A DNA stretch of 52,513 bases, taken from assembly GCA_003216035.1 (NCBI GenBank), contig QCJM01000007.1:1-52513 (forward strand), given 5' to 3'. The DNA is from Prochlorococcus sp. AG-409-B13. GTDB lineage: Bacteria > Cyanobacteriota > Cyanobacteriia > PCC-6307 > Cyanobiaceae. The notes under the pieces are model-generated. The model saw nothing but the letters and a program-made list of their open reading frames with translations, was not told where the DNA came from and ran no database searches. Made by a program: the position numbers and the translations under genes. Positions 16,592 through 25,100 of the stretch are shown one piece after another (position 1 is the first letter of the stretch; each line of letters begins with the position of its first letter).

Positions 16592-17701
16592 ATTAGGCTT
16601 CATCAGCTCGAATTGCATGATTTCCGCAATTACAGCAGGCTTAAGCTTGAGCTGAGCAATCAACGTCTTCTAATTATTGGTAGAAATGGTACGGGCAAAT
16701 CAAATTTATTAGAGGCCGTTGAGTTATTAGGAAGCCTACGCTCTCACCGCTCTGGTAATGATCAAGATCTAATTAATTGGGACGCTAAAAAAGCTCTCTT
16801 ACGAGCAGTTGCTAATGATAAAGAAAAATTAGAGTTGGAATTGAGAAGGAAAGGTGGCAGGCTGGCACGTAGGAATGAGAAACCTTTATCCCGTCAGTTG
16901 GACTTGATTGGTCCATTGAGGTGTGTTGGATTTAGCTCTCTAGACCTTGAGCTGGTTCGAGGCGAGCCAGCATTGCGACGTAATTGGCTAGATAGGGTCG
17001 TTCAGCAATTGGAACCAATTTATTCCGATTTAATTACCCGATATAGCAAGTTGCTTCGCCAAAGAAGTCAACTTTGGCGAAATTGGCGGGATGGGTCTAG
17101 CAAAGAACGAGACATTTTATTAGATGCTTTTGATATTCAGATGGCTTTAGTTAGTACAAGGATTCATCGACGGCGAAGTCGGGCCCTAGGCCATTTACAA
17201 CCTATTGCATCTAAATGGCAAGATAATTTAAGTGGGAGACAGGAGAAATTAGAACTTATTTATTTACCTGGTAGCCAATTGGAAGGAGAGGAGGCAGAAG
17301 AACCTTGGAGGCTATCTATTCAAAGGCAGCTATTGGCTCAGAGAACTGATGAAGCAAGGCTTGGAAATTGCAAAGTTGGACCTCATCGCGATGAAGTTGG
17401 TTTATTTATAAATGGTGTCCCGGCGCGTCGTTTTGGTTCCGCGGGCCAACAGAGAAGTCTTGTTTTGGCTTTGAAATTGGCTGAATTGGAGCTAGTTGGA
17501 AACCTTTATGGAAAACCCCCATTATTGCTTTTGGATGATGTTCTAGCTGAACTTGACCCCACTAGACAGTTGCTTTTACTTGAAGCAGTTGGAGAAAAAC
17601 ATCAGTGTTTAGTCAGTGCCACTCATTTAGAGTCGTTTGAAGGTAGTTGGTATCGCCATTCACAGGTAATAGAGGCGGAATCATTGAGAAGTAACAGCTA
17701 G
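16592..17701 (+). CDS. recF: DNA replication and repair protein RecF
   Basis: An SMC-like ABC ATPase that helps load RecA at gaps. Of about 369 residues, the Walker A is [10 protein letters not shown] near 29-38, the ABC signature region [18 protein letters not shown] near 279-296, and Walker [13 protein letters not shown] near 310-321. The RecF N-terminus normally reads M-x-L-x-x-L-x-L-x-x-FRNY. Here the aligned sequence is [14 protein letters not shown], and the position of the Met is an ATT codon at 16592. The first conventional start is TTG 16613, which would delete the first core strand. I therefore place the start at 16592, with an AUU start as inference. Confidence 0.9.
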   Translation: MRLHQLELHDFRNYSRLKLELSNQRLLIIGRNGTGKSNLLEAVELLGSLRSHRSGNDQDLINWDAKKALLRAVANDKEKLELELRRKGGRLARRNEKPLSRQLDLIGPLRCVGFSSLDLELVRGEPALRRNWLDRVVQQLEPIYSDLITRYSKLLRQRSQLWRNWRDGSSKERDILLDAFDIQMALVSTRIHRRRSRALGHLQPIASKWQDNLSGRQEKLELIYLPGSQLEGEEAEEPWRLSIQRQLLAQRTDEARLGNCKVGPHRDEVGLFINGVPARRFGSAGQQRSLVLALKLAELELVGNLYGKPPLLLLDDVLAELDPTRQLLLLEAVGEKHQCLVSATHLESFEGSWYRHSQVIEAESLRSNS

Positions 17702-17735
17702 GTCGGTTAATGTAAGCAGCCATTTTGATTGCCTG

Positions 17736-18188
17736 ATGGAGCAGATATTGCCTTGCATGCATCCCAACCCTGGATGGGGGGAGTCCGAGGCCAAAGAAGT
17801 CACAGGTGTTTTTCAACCAATTGTTGCTGAAATGGTTGGGAAGCACTGCATCCTTGAACTTTATGATTGCGATCAAGCCAAGCTCAATGATGAAGCTTTT
17901 GTAAGAACCACACTGACAACCGCCGCAAGACTTGCTGGTGCGACTCTAATAAATCTCATTACACATAGATTTGCACCTCAGGGTGTTACTGGTTTGGCAC
18001 TTTTGGCTGAATCACACATTTCTATCCATACATGGCCTGAATCTGGTTATGCGGCAGTTGATGTTTTTACCTGTGGTGATCACACCATGCCTGAAAGAGC
18101 ATGTGAGGTGATTTGCTTAGAACTTGAAGCGGAAACTCATTCCTTGAAAAGCTTTCAAAGGGAAACTCGAACACCCCTTAGTAATTGA
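17736..18188 (+). CDS. speD: S-adenosylmethionine decarboxylase proenzyme
   Basis: A 150-residue prokaryotic class 1B SpeD, which supplies decarboxylated SAM for spermidine synthesis. The cleavage site is [12 protein letters not shown]: autocleavage between Glu92 and Ser93 converts Ser93 to the pyruvoyl cofactor. The conserved Cys113 in FTCGDH is the other family active-site residue. An in-frame ATG at 17757 is an alternative start, which would begin at MHPNPGW. No speE is in the window. It follows recF by 34 bases and may share its transcript. Confidence 0.95.
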   Translation: MEQILPCMHPNPGWGESEAKEVTGVFQPIVAEMVGKHCILELYDCDQAKLNDEAFVRTTLTTAARLAGATLINLITHRFAPQGVTGLALLAESHISIHTWPESGYAAVDVFTCGDHTMPERACEVICLELEAETHSLKSFQRETRTPLSN

Positions 18189-18282
18189 GTACAAGTAGAT
18201 GCATTAATTAGCGCTTAATGAGCTTGTTCTGCATGGTGATAACCCTTGATTTTTTGCTCCAGTCTCGTTATTGGCCATAATT

Positions 18283-19110
18283 TCAATTTCTATTGAGTTT
18301 CCCGCTAATTAACCCTTCCAAGTCAAGGCTTACAGAAGAGAATCCAATTGATAGAAATTTTTTTACGATTTTTTGCCTTTCAAAATTCATTATGAAATTA
18401 TTTATTTGATCTTCTGGTAATTCTATTCTTGCTGCAAGGCCTTGACTTCTTACACGTATATTTTTATACCCATGGCTTCTGATCCACTCTTCTGCTTGGC
18501 TAACTTGCTGCAATCTTGTTGCAGTAATTATTTCGCCATAAGGAAATCGAGAAGATAAACAGGGTTGTGCTGGCTTGTCCCACCATGGAAGCCCTAGCGC
18601 TCGGGAAATTTGCCTAATAGAGTCTTTTTTAATATGTAGTTCTGCGAGGGGTGAGAGAACTCCTGCTTCTTGTGCTGCATTTATGCCAGGCCTGAAGTCA
18701 TTTAGATCATCATGATTAACCCCATCAATTACCTGGGCATTATTTGACATCTTTGCAATGGACTTTAGGTGCTGATGTAATACTTTTTTGCAGGTATAAC
18801 ATCGGTTTCTTGGATTGTTTTTGTAGGATTCATCTTCAAGTTCGTTCGTTTCGCATTCTTGGTGACGAATCCCAAGCCATTTAGCCTGTGCTCTGGCTTC
18901 TTGGAGAAGGTGGGGCGCTAAGGCAGGAGAGACTCCTGTGATAGCTAGAGACTTGGAATGTAGTTGTTCATTTGCTATTGCTGCGACTAGTGTGCTGTCT
19001 ACTCCGCCTGAATAAGCGATGCAGACATTTTTGAGCCCTTTTAGGTAGCTTCGTAATAAGCCTAGTTTTCTTTGATCTTCATCTTGCAAGGGTTCTAATT
19101 GACTAAACAC
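18283..19110 (-). CDS. larE: ATP-dependent sulfur transferase LarE-like
   Basis: A 275-residue PP-loop protein of the LarE family, which in lactobacilli donates sulfur to the nickel-pincer cofactor of lactate racemase. The ATP PP-loop is AYSGGVDST at residues 32-40. Three cysteines stand out: C103 and C106 in NRCYTCKK, and C183 in KPAQPCLSSRFPYGE. Single-Cys LarE proteins sacrifice the last Cys; a CxxC plus C arrangement is the pattern linked to a [4Fe-4S]-dependent, reusable sulfur donor. No larA, larB or larC is nearby, so the actual acceptor here is unknown. It is divergent from the corrinoid adenosyltransferase gene. Confidence 0.8.
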   Translation of the reverse strand: MFSQLEPLQDEDQRKLGLLRSYLKGLKNVCIAYSGGVDSTLVAAIANEQLHSKSLAITGVSPALAPHLLQEARAQAKWLGIRHQECETNELEDESYKNNPRNRCYTCKKVLHQHLKSIAKMSNNAQVIDGVNHDDLNDFRPGINAAQEAGVLSPLAELHIKKDSIRQISRALGLPWWDKPAQPCLSSRFPYGEIITATRLQQVSQAEEWIRSHGYKNIRVRSQGLAARIELPEDQINNFIMNFERQKIVKKFLSIGFSSVSLDLEGLISGKLNRN

Positions 19111-19188
19111 TTTTTCTCCTCCATGCTTTTTTGAACACTATCGTTAAGAGCTGATTTCGTTAAGCTCAATCCATACAGGACCCCGTCC

Positions 19189-20397
19189 ATGCAATCAAAG
19201 ACGGAAGAGTGTCAAACTGCTGGAATCGGTAATTCCTCGCGAGGGGGCCGTAAGAGAGGAATTGGAATTGTTACTGCTGCTGATAGTAAGGAAAGAAGTC
19301 ACGGGCAGTTGCACGTTTATGACGGCGAGGGCAAAGGAAAAAGTCAGGCTGCCCTAGGAGTTGTCTTAAGAACTATTGGATTAGGCATTTGCGAAGAAAG
19401 ACGAACGAGGGTCCTTCTTCTTAGATTCCTTAAAGGGCCAGGTCGTGCTTATGACGAAGATGCAGCAATAGAGGCTTTGCAGCAGGGTTTCCCACATTTA
19501 ATAGATCAAGTTCGAACAGGAAGAGCTGATTTTTTTACAGCTGACGAAGCAACAAGGTTTGATTCTCAGGAAGCTCAGCGTGGCTGGGATATAGCCAAGG
19601 GGGCGATAGCAAGTGCTTTGTATTCAGTAGTGGTGCTTGATGAGTTGAATCCTGTTTTGGATTTGGGATTGCTTCCCATAGAGGATGTGGTGAGCACCCT
19701 TACCAAACGTCCTGCTGGGATGGAAATAATCGTTACTGGTCGCGCTGCTCCTCGTGAATTGGTACATGTCGCTGACTTGCATTCAGAGATGCGCGCTCAT
19801 CGTCGACCCTCCTTGGAGGGTACAGACTTGCTCCCAATCAGTGCCAAAGGAGGAATTGAGATATATACAGGAGAAGGAAAGGGGAAATCTACAAGTGCTT
19901 TAGGCAAGGCTCTTCAGGCTATTGGAAGGGGTATTAGTCAGGACAAAAGTCACAGAGTGCTTATTTTGCAATGGCTTAAAGGTGGTGATGGATATACAGA
20001 GGATGCGGCAATAGCAGCTTTGAGGGAGAGTTACCCACATTTAGTGGATCATCTTCGCTCAGGCCGTGATGCAATCGTATGGAGAGGACAACAGCAACCT
20101 ATTGATTATGTTGAAGCAGAACGAGCATGGGAAATTGCAAGGGCTGCCATTTCGAGCGGACTTTATAAAACAGTGATTCTTGACGAATTAAATCCAAGTG
20201 TTGACCTGGAACTATTGCCTGTTGAACCAATTATTCAGACTTTGCTTCGTAAGCCTGCTGAGACCGAAGTCATTATCACTGGAAGATGTAAAAATATCCC
20301 TGCTTATTTTGATTTAGCTAGTGTTCATTCAGAGATGGTATGCCATAAGCACTATGCAGAGCAGGGAGTTGATCTTAAGAGGGGTGTGGACTATTGA
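19189..20397 (+). CDS. Tandem-domain corrinoid adenosyltransferase (CobO/BtuR-like)
   Basis: A 402-residue protein made of two full CobO/BtuR-type P-loop domains in tandem. Domain one has HVYDGEGKGKSQAALG near residues 42-57 and domain two IYTGEGKGKSTSALG near 225-239. Each is followed by the same order of motifs: a VL-L-F/W-LKG strand, a DA-AIEAL/AALRE helix, VVLDELNP or VILDELNP as Walker B, ITGRA/ITGRC and a final VHSEM or LHSEM. CobO adenosylates the corrinoid cobalt during B12 synthesis. Both P-loops look intact; domain one has Gln where Thr/Ser is usual at the end of Walker A. Picocyanobacteria make pseudocobalamin, which fits. Confidence 0.8.
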   Translation: MQSKTEECQTAGIGNSSRGGRKRGIGIVTAADSKERSHGQLHVYDGEGKGKSQAALGVVLRTIGLGICEERRTRVLLLRFLKGPGRAYDEDAAIEALQQGFPHLIDQVRTGRADFFTADEATRFDSQEAQRGWDIAKGAIASALYSVVVLDELNPVLDLGLLPIEDVVSTLTKRPAGMEIIVTGRAAPRELVHVADLHSEMRAHRRPSLEGTDLLPISAKGGIEIYTGEGKGKSTSALGKALQAIGRGISQDKSHRVLILQWLKGGDGYTEDAAIAALRESYPHLVDHLRSGRDAIVWRGQQQPIDYVEAERAWEIARAAISSGLYKTVILDELNPSVDLELLPVEPIIQTLLRKPAETEVIITGRCKNIPAYFDLASVHSEMVCHKHYAEQGVDLKRGVDY

Positions 20398-20410
20398 TGA
20401 AACAATTAAT

Positions 20411-21589
20411 TTAGTTTGATTCACTATCTGGTTGAGGCTTGACTTCTTTAATCCAGGAATCAATACCGCCCAGCACATTTATACCTTTGATTTCATGTTG
20501 CCTTAATAACTTGAGAGCTTTTTGTGAACGAGAACCACTTTTGCAATACACGTATAACTCTCTATCCCTAACAAGTTCGCGTATCTCTTTTATAGCAAGA
20601 CCGCTTTCGATGCTTGGTAGAGGAATTAACTTTGCAGTAGGGATTGAGTGCATTTGATGCTCTTCATGATTTCGGACATCTAAGATGACGATTTCTTTTT
20701 GGTGATTACTAAGTAGTGTGTGTAAATCTTTCGCTGATATGTTAGAGGCTTTGTTGGCTATTTCATCTTCATTCTGTTTGTCATTTGAGGAGCAAAATTC
20801 TTTGTAATCTATTAATTTTTCAATTTTCTTTCTCTTTTTATCAGGGCATAACCTTAGCTCTCTAAAAGTCATTGATAAGGCATCTATTACCAGTAGCCTT
20901 CCGCTAAGTGTCTTTCCTATCCCAGTAATGATCTTTATGGCTTCGGTCGCTTGAATTGTTCCTATCATCCCTGGGAGCACTCCCATTACACCTGACTCTG
21001 TACAAGAAGGAATTAGTCCTGAAGGGGGAGGCTCTGGTACTAAATCTCTATAATTTGGACTATTGGTATTGAGGTTGAAAACAGTTGCTTGGCCTTCGAA
21101 GCGATCTATGGACCCATAGATATTAGGCTTTCCTAGAATTACTGATGCATCATTAATTAAATAACGACTAGGAAAATTATCAGTGCAATCACAAATAATA
21201 TCAAATGAACTCATTATTTCTAGTGCATTTTCTTTTGTAAGCCATTCCTCATAAACAACAACATTACAATATGGATTGATCTCTTTGATGCGATTGCGGG
21301 CTGAGGATGTTTTTGGTTTCTTTATCCAGCTAGTGCCATGGATTATTTGCCTTTGTAAGTTTGAATCTTCGACCAAGTCAAAATCGACAATGCCTATCTG
21401 GCCTATTCCTGCGGCAGCAAGATATAAGAGTAGTGGTGACCCAAGCCCACCACTGCCTATACATAGAATTGAGCTGGCTTTGAGCTTTTGTTGTCCAGCA
21501 ACCCCGACTTCTTGAAGCGCTATATGCCTTGCATAACGAGCTGTCTCGTCTGGGCTCAGGTTAGATCCTCGTGTATTAGGTGCTTGCAT
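20411..21589 (-). CDS. moeZ: MoeB/MoeZ-type adenylyltransferase with rhodanese domain
   Basis: A 392-residue E1-like enzyme with a C-terminal rhodanese domain. The ThiF/MoeB domain has the nucleotide loop IGSGGLGSP near residues 44-52, DFDLVEDSNLQRQ near 69-81, and SCTESGVMGVLPG near 195-207. The rhodanese domain carries the persulfide Cys349 in YCKSGSR. Such enzymes activate ubiquitin-like sulfur carriers (MoaD, ThiS, CysO) and load them with sulfur. Both zinc-binding CxxC pairs of E. coli MoeB are missing: NYRDL stands where CxxC is usual, and only one Cys remains in RLCPDKK. The JAMM protease gene lies 27 bases upstream, same strand. Confidence 0.9.
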   Translation of the reverse strand: MQAPNTRGSNLSPDETARYARHIALQEVGVAGQQKLKASSILCIGSGGLGSPLLLYLAAAGIGQIGIVDFDLVEDSNLQRQIIHGTSWIKKPKTSSARNRIKEINPYCNVVVYEEWLTKENALEIMSSFDIICDCTDNFPSRYLINDASVILGKPNIYGSIDRFEGQATVFNLNTNSPNYRDLVPEPPPSGLIPSCTESGVMGVLPGMIGTIQATEAIKIITGIGKTLSGRLLVIDALSMTFRELRLCPDKKRKKIEKLIDYKEFCSSNDKQNEDEIANKASNISAKDLHTLLSNHQKEIVILDVRNHEEHQMHSIPTAKLIPLPSIESGLAIKEIRELVRDRELYVYCKSGSRSQKALKLLRQHEIKGINVLGGIDSWIKEVKPQPDSESN

Positions 21590-21616
21590 TAGGGAGAGGA
21601 TTATGCGGTCTTTGTT

Positions 21617-22126
21617 TTACCTTTGATGGAAATACTTCACTTCTATTGGCTGAGGAGTTTGATCATTTACCATCCACCAGGAGCGTAAGCTTCCACAACT
21701 ATCAATGATAACCATTAGCCCAGGAGAACTGTTCCAAGCGTTATCTACTGGCGATGGAGAATTATTCCCATTGGGATGAGAATGTGCGCTACCTAAAACT
21801 ACCCAGTTTTTCCCCCTAGCCCATTTTTGCGCAAGAAGTTGTTCTCGTGGATCGATGAAAAAACGTCTTTCAGAAGATGATTCAATTTTGATTTCTTCTT
21901 CTAGCTTTTTTGAAGGCCTGAAGAATCTCATGATGCCAGGATCCCAGGCATTGCAACAGGGCCAGGTCAAATGAATGCGCCAGATGTTCTTTGCTTGACC
22001 TGAGTTTGATTTTAGACGCTCTCCAATTAGCAAAGCACAGCCTTCTTTAGGCTTAACCGCAAGAAAGCTGTGCTGGAGAATTGTCAGACAATTGTCGCTG
22101 AATTCAATAAGCCTTGGTGGTTTCAT
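21617..22126 (-). CDS. JAMM/MPN-domain metalloprotease (Mec+-like)
   Basis: A 169-residue protein with an intact JAMM motif: E28 in KEGCALLIGE and then H115-x-H117-x7-S125-x2-D128 in AHSHPNGNNSPSPVD. These residues bind zinc and activate water in JAB1/MPN peptidases. Prokaryotic relatives such as mycobacterial Mec+ release amino acids or peptides from the C-terminus of ubiquitin-like sulfur carriers. The gene is directly upstream of moeZ on the same strand, which supports a role in sulfur-carrier maturation for cysteine, thiamine or molybdopterin synthesis. That role is inference; no MoaD/ThiS/CysO-type gene lies in the window. Confidence 0.85.
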   Translation of the reverse strand: MKPPRLIEFSDNCLTILQHSFLAVKPKEGCALLIGERLKSNSGQAKNIWRIHLTWPCCNAWDPGIMRFFRPSKKLEEEIKIESSSERRFFIDPREQLLAQKWARGKNWVVLGSAHSHPNGNNSPSPVDNAWNSSPGLMVIIDSCGSLRSWWMVNDQTPQPIEVKYFHQR

Positions 22127-22249
22127 CTATAAGCTTCGTTGGCTTGGAACTTTCTTGATATATGGGTTCGGAATTCTCTCTAGTATGGCCCTGGCAATGT
22201 AAACATTCATTCGATACGCTCAAGTCAGATTGCATTCAGTGTTGTGTTC

Positions 22250-22639
22250 ATGAGCGACGTAAGTCCTGAGACAAATGAAGTCTCTAGCGCCAGCACGACC
22301 CCCGTGGGCAACTCTGTCAGTCAAGAGCAGGAGAGTAATTTCTCGGAGAGATACAGCGAAGTAATGGCCAAGGTTAATGAGACTCTTAACCAGGTCGATT
22401 GGAGTCAAATGGGAAAATATGGTAAGGCTTTAGGCATTATTGCAGTTGTGATTGTGGCTCAGGTTGTTATAAAAGGAGTGATTGATACAATTAATTTATT
22501 GCCAGTAGTTCCTGGACTTCTTGAGCTTTTAGGAGTAGTTGTATTAGGTCAGTGGAGTTGGCAGAATCTCACAACTAGTGAAAAACGTAATGCAGTTTTT
22601 GAAAGAGTACAGAATCTACGCAAAGAATATTTGGGATAA
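22250..22639 (+). CDS. CAAD-domain (CURT1-like) thylakoid protein
   Basis: A 129-residue protein with a disordered Ser/Thr/Glu-rich N-terminus (about residues 1-40), an amphipathic helix, two adjacent hydrophobic segments near residues 63-80 and 86-108, and a C-terminal amphipathic helix. This is the CAAD domain, found alone or appended to aminoacyl-tRNA synthetases in cyanobacteria and related to plant CURT1, which bends thylakoid edges. I chose ATG 22250 (MSDVSPE), although GTG 22244 two codons upstream is in frame. It is a single gene, divergent from the JAMM gene. Confidence 0.85.
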   Translation: MSDVSPETNEVSSASTTPVGNSVSQEQESNFSERYSEVMAKVNETLNQVDWSQMGKYGKALGIIAVVIVAQVVIKGVIDTINLLPVVPGLLELLGVVVLGQWSWQNLTTSEKRNAVFERVQNLRKEYLG

Positions 22640-22663
22640 ACAATTTTAATAATTTTCCTGTTG

Positions 22664-23554
22664 TTATTTTATAAGTCTATTTAATTCTCTTAGCATTGAT
22701 ATGCATTGAATTTTATATGATCCTCCAAAAAGATTGGCATGATTAAGTAGGTGATAAAGATTGTAGGCATCTACCCTTGTCATAGCGTCACTTTCTAGTG
22801 GCCATACACTTTGATAACCTTCATAGAAATCCTTTGAAAACCCACCGAAAAGTCTTGTCATTGCTATGTCGACCTCTCGGTCTCCCCAGAAAGTGGCTGG
22901 ATCAATTAATACGCCTTTCCCATTATTTAGAACACCTACATTTCCACTCCATAGATCTCCGTGAACGAGACATGGAGATGGTTCATGTGTATTTATAAAA
23001 GAGGTAAGTGATCCAAGAAAATTTGTCCAGTCAGAAAGATCTATCCCCCATTTTGTTGCGACTTTTAGTTGAGGCAATAAGCGAAACTTAATGAAATATT
23101 CTCCCCAATTGTTTCCCCAACCTTCAGGTTGTGACCCTAAGCCTATATAGCCATCAGATCCCCAACCAAAAGTTCCTAGATTTTTCGCTGCCGAAGTTTT
23201 GTGTAGTAGTGCCAAACCTTGGCCTAATTTCTTTTGATTACCTATTCCAAGATCCAACCACGGTAGTAATAAGACCGACGCCTGGCTTAATTCTTGTATA
23301 CCTATTGGTTCGGGTATTAATAGTAAGGTTTGGTCTGCGAACCTTTTTAGGGCTTGAAGTGCTTTGACTTCGCATTGAAGACGAGGTAAGGCTGTTTTAG
23401 TTCCGGTCTTTGCAAAGAATTGTCGACCATCTATTAATTTCAACCTCCAGCATTGGTCGATGGACCCACCTCCTACAGCTTCGATATCTTCTATCAATGA
23501 ATCTTGAAGTAGTCCACTTGGGCCTAAGAGTTCTTGTTGAAATAATTCCTGCAT
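22664..23554 (-). CDS. Fructosamine kinase family protein
   Basis: A 296-residue protein of the fructosamine/ketosamine-3-kinase family, with a protein-kinase-like fold. Seen are a lysine strand QFFAKTG near residue 45-51, the catalytic loop LVHGDLWSGN with D200 and N205, and the metal-binding D218 in LIDPATFWGDREVDIAMTRL. Family members phosphorylate sugars glycated onto proteins so that the adduct falls off. All key residues are present, so it should be active. It is divergent from the CrtD-like gene, and the two starts are 34 bases apart. Confidence 0.9.
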   Translation of the reverse strand: MQELFQQELLGPSGLLQDSLIEDIEAVGGGSIDQCWRLKLIDGRQFFAKTGTKTALPRLQCEVKALQALKRFADQTLLLIPEPIGIQELSQASVLLLPWLDLGIGNQKKLGQGLALLHKTSAAKNLGTFGWGSDGYIGLGSQPEGWGNNWGEYFIKFRLLPQLKVATKWGIDLSDWTNFLGSLTSFINTHEPSPCLVHGDLWSGNVGVLNNGKGVLIDPATFWGDREVDIAMTRLFGGFSKDFYEGYQSVWPLESDAMTRVDAYNLYHLLNHANLFGGSYKIQCISMLRELNRLIK

Positions 23555-23588
23555 GAATTTTCCTAGCGCTTTTTATCAGCATGACTCG

Positions 23589-25100
23589 ATGGGTGGTCAA
23601 TCGGTAATTGTTATTGGGGCTGGTATTGCTGGCCTTACTGCAACAGCTCTTCTTGCGCATGAGGGAATTGCAGTAACTCTTTTAGAGGCTCATCATCAAG
23701 TAGGGGGATGTGCAGGAACTTTTAGGCGGGGGCCATATGTGTTTGATGTTGGTGCTACTCAGGTTGCTGGGATGGAGCGAGGTGGTATCCATGAGCGTTT
23801 GTTTAGGTATCTCAACTTGCCTTCATTAGCTGCGAAGGTTTTAGATCCGGGATGTTTAATTGATTTGGATGATGGTTATCAGCCAATAGCTCTTTGGCAT
23901 GATGCTGAGCAATGGCAAGAAGAGCGGAAAAGACAATTCCCTGGCTCAGAGGTATTTTGGCAATTGTGTGAAACCATTCATAAAAGCAATTGGGCTTTTG
24001 CTTCTAGAGATCCAGTCTTACCTATTCGTAATGCCTGGGATCTTGCTCAGGTTCTCAATTCCCTAGGCCCAATAAGTTTTGCCTCAAGCTTCTTAAGTAC
24101 ATTATCTGTTGCAGATTTGTTAATGATTTGTGGGTGTGCAAATGATAAACGTTTAAGGCAATTCCTTGACTTGCAATTGAGGCTTTACTCCCAAGAACCC
24201 GCTCATAGTACCGCTGCACTTTATGGCGCGACTGTGTTGCAGATGGCTCAAGCACCGCTTGGGCTTTGGCATCTTTATGGTTCGATGCAGAAACTGAGTA
24301 ATCATTTAACTAATTGCTTATTACGTGATGGAGGTAAATTGCTTTTGCAGCATCGCGTAGTTGGTTTAAAGGCTGCAAACCAGAAGACTCCATGGGAAGT
24401 TGAGGTGATGGCTCCAAACGGAAGTCATTTAAAGCTGAACTCATTTGATGTTGTTTGCACATTGCCCCCACAATGTCTTCTGGAATTAATGCCCTCTGGT
24501 TCAGGCATTTCTAGGAGCTATCAAAGATGTTTAGAGCAATTACCTAAGCCAAAGGGAGCGCTAGTTTTTTATGGAGCTATTGATCGAATTTTTCTTCCCT
24601 CTAATTGCCCTAGTCATCTTCAATTAGCGGCCAATGATCCAGGGGCAATCTTTATTTCAATTAGTCAGGATGGTGATGGGCGCGCTCCGATTGGTAAGGC
24701 CACAATAATTGCAAGTGTTTTTACTGATACCGATGATTGGTGCTCATTAAATGAGTCCCTTTATCAGAAACGTAAGCAACAGGCTTTTTCTAACATCTTA
24801 AAGAAACTTGAAAACTGGTTTGGCTTGCTTCCTCAGAATTGGCTACATAAAGAATTTGCAACTCCAAGGAGTTTTGCTAAATGGACTGGGCGGCCTAATG
24901 GGATCGTTGGTGGTTTAGGTCAAAAACCTTCGTGGTTTGGTCCTTTTGGGTTGCCTAGTAGAACTCCTCTTAAAGGTCTATGGCTTTGTGGGGATTCAAT
25001 TCATCCAGGGGAAGGTACTGCTGGTGTGAGTCAGTCGGCACTTATGGTTTGCCGTCAACTCATGGCTAATCGAGGGTATCCAATGAATATTCCTCAATGA
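23589..25100 (+). CDS. CrtD-like carotenoid desaturase / FAD oxidoreductase
   Basis: A 503-residue FAD-dependent enzyme of the phytoene desaturase/isomerase superfamily. The dinucleotide-binding motif VIVIGAGIAGLTATALL is at residues 6-22, with the acidic end of the second strand at LLEAHHQVGGCAGTF, and the C-terminal FAD motif GLWLCGDSIHPGEGTAGV near 460-477. The overall pattern best fits cyanobacterial CrtD (C-3',4' desaturase), but CrtH-like isomerases are close relatives, so the reaction is not certain. I chose ATG 23589, because ATG 23553 would overlap the divergent kinase gene. Its end overlaps tyrA, convergent, by 35 bases. Confidence 0.75.
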   Translation: MGGQSVIVIGAGIAGLTATALLAHEGIAVTLLEAHHQVGGCAGTFRRGPYVFDVGATQVAGMERGGIHERLFRYLNLPSLAAKVLDPGCLIDLDDGYQPIALWHDAEQWQEERKRQFPGSEVFWQLCETIHKSNWAFASRDPVLPIRNAWDLAQVLNSLGPISFASSFLSTLSVADLLMICGCANDKRLRQFLDLQLRLYSQEPAHSTAALYGATVLQMAQAPLGLWHLYGSMQKLSNHLTNCLLRDGGKLLLQHRVVGLKAANQKTPWEVEVMAPNGSHLKLNSFDVVCTLPPQCLLELMPSGSGISRSYQRCLEQLPKPKGALVFYGAIDRIFLPSNCPSHLQLAANDPGAIFISISQDGDGRAPIGKATIIASVFTDTDDWCSLNESLYQKRKQQAFSNILKKLENWFGLLPQNWLHKEFATPRSFAKWTGRPNGIVGGLGQKPSWFGPFGLPSRTPLKGLWLCGDSIHPGEGTAGVSQSALMVCRQLMANRGYPMNIPQ

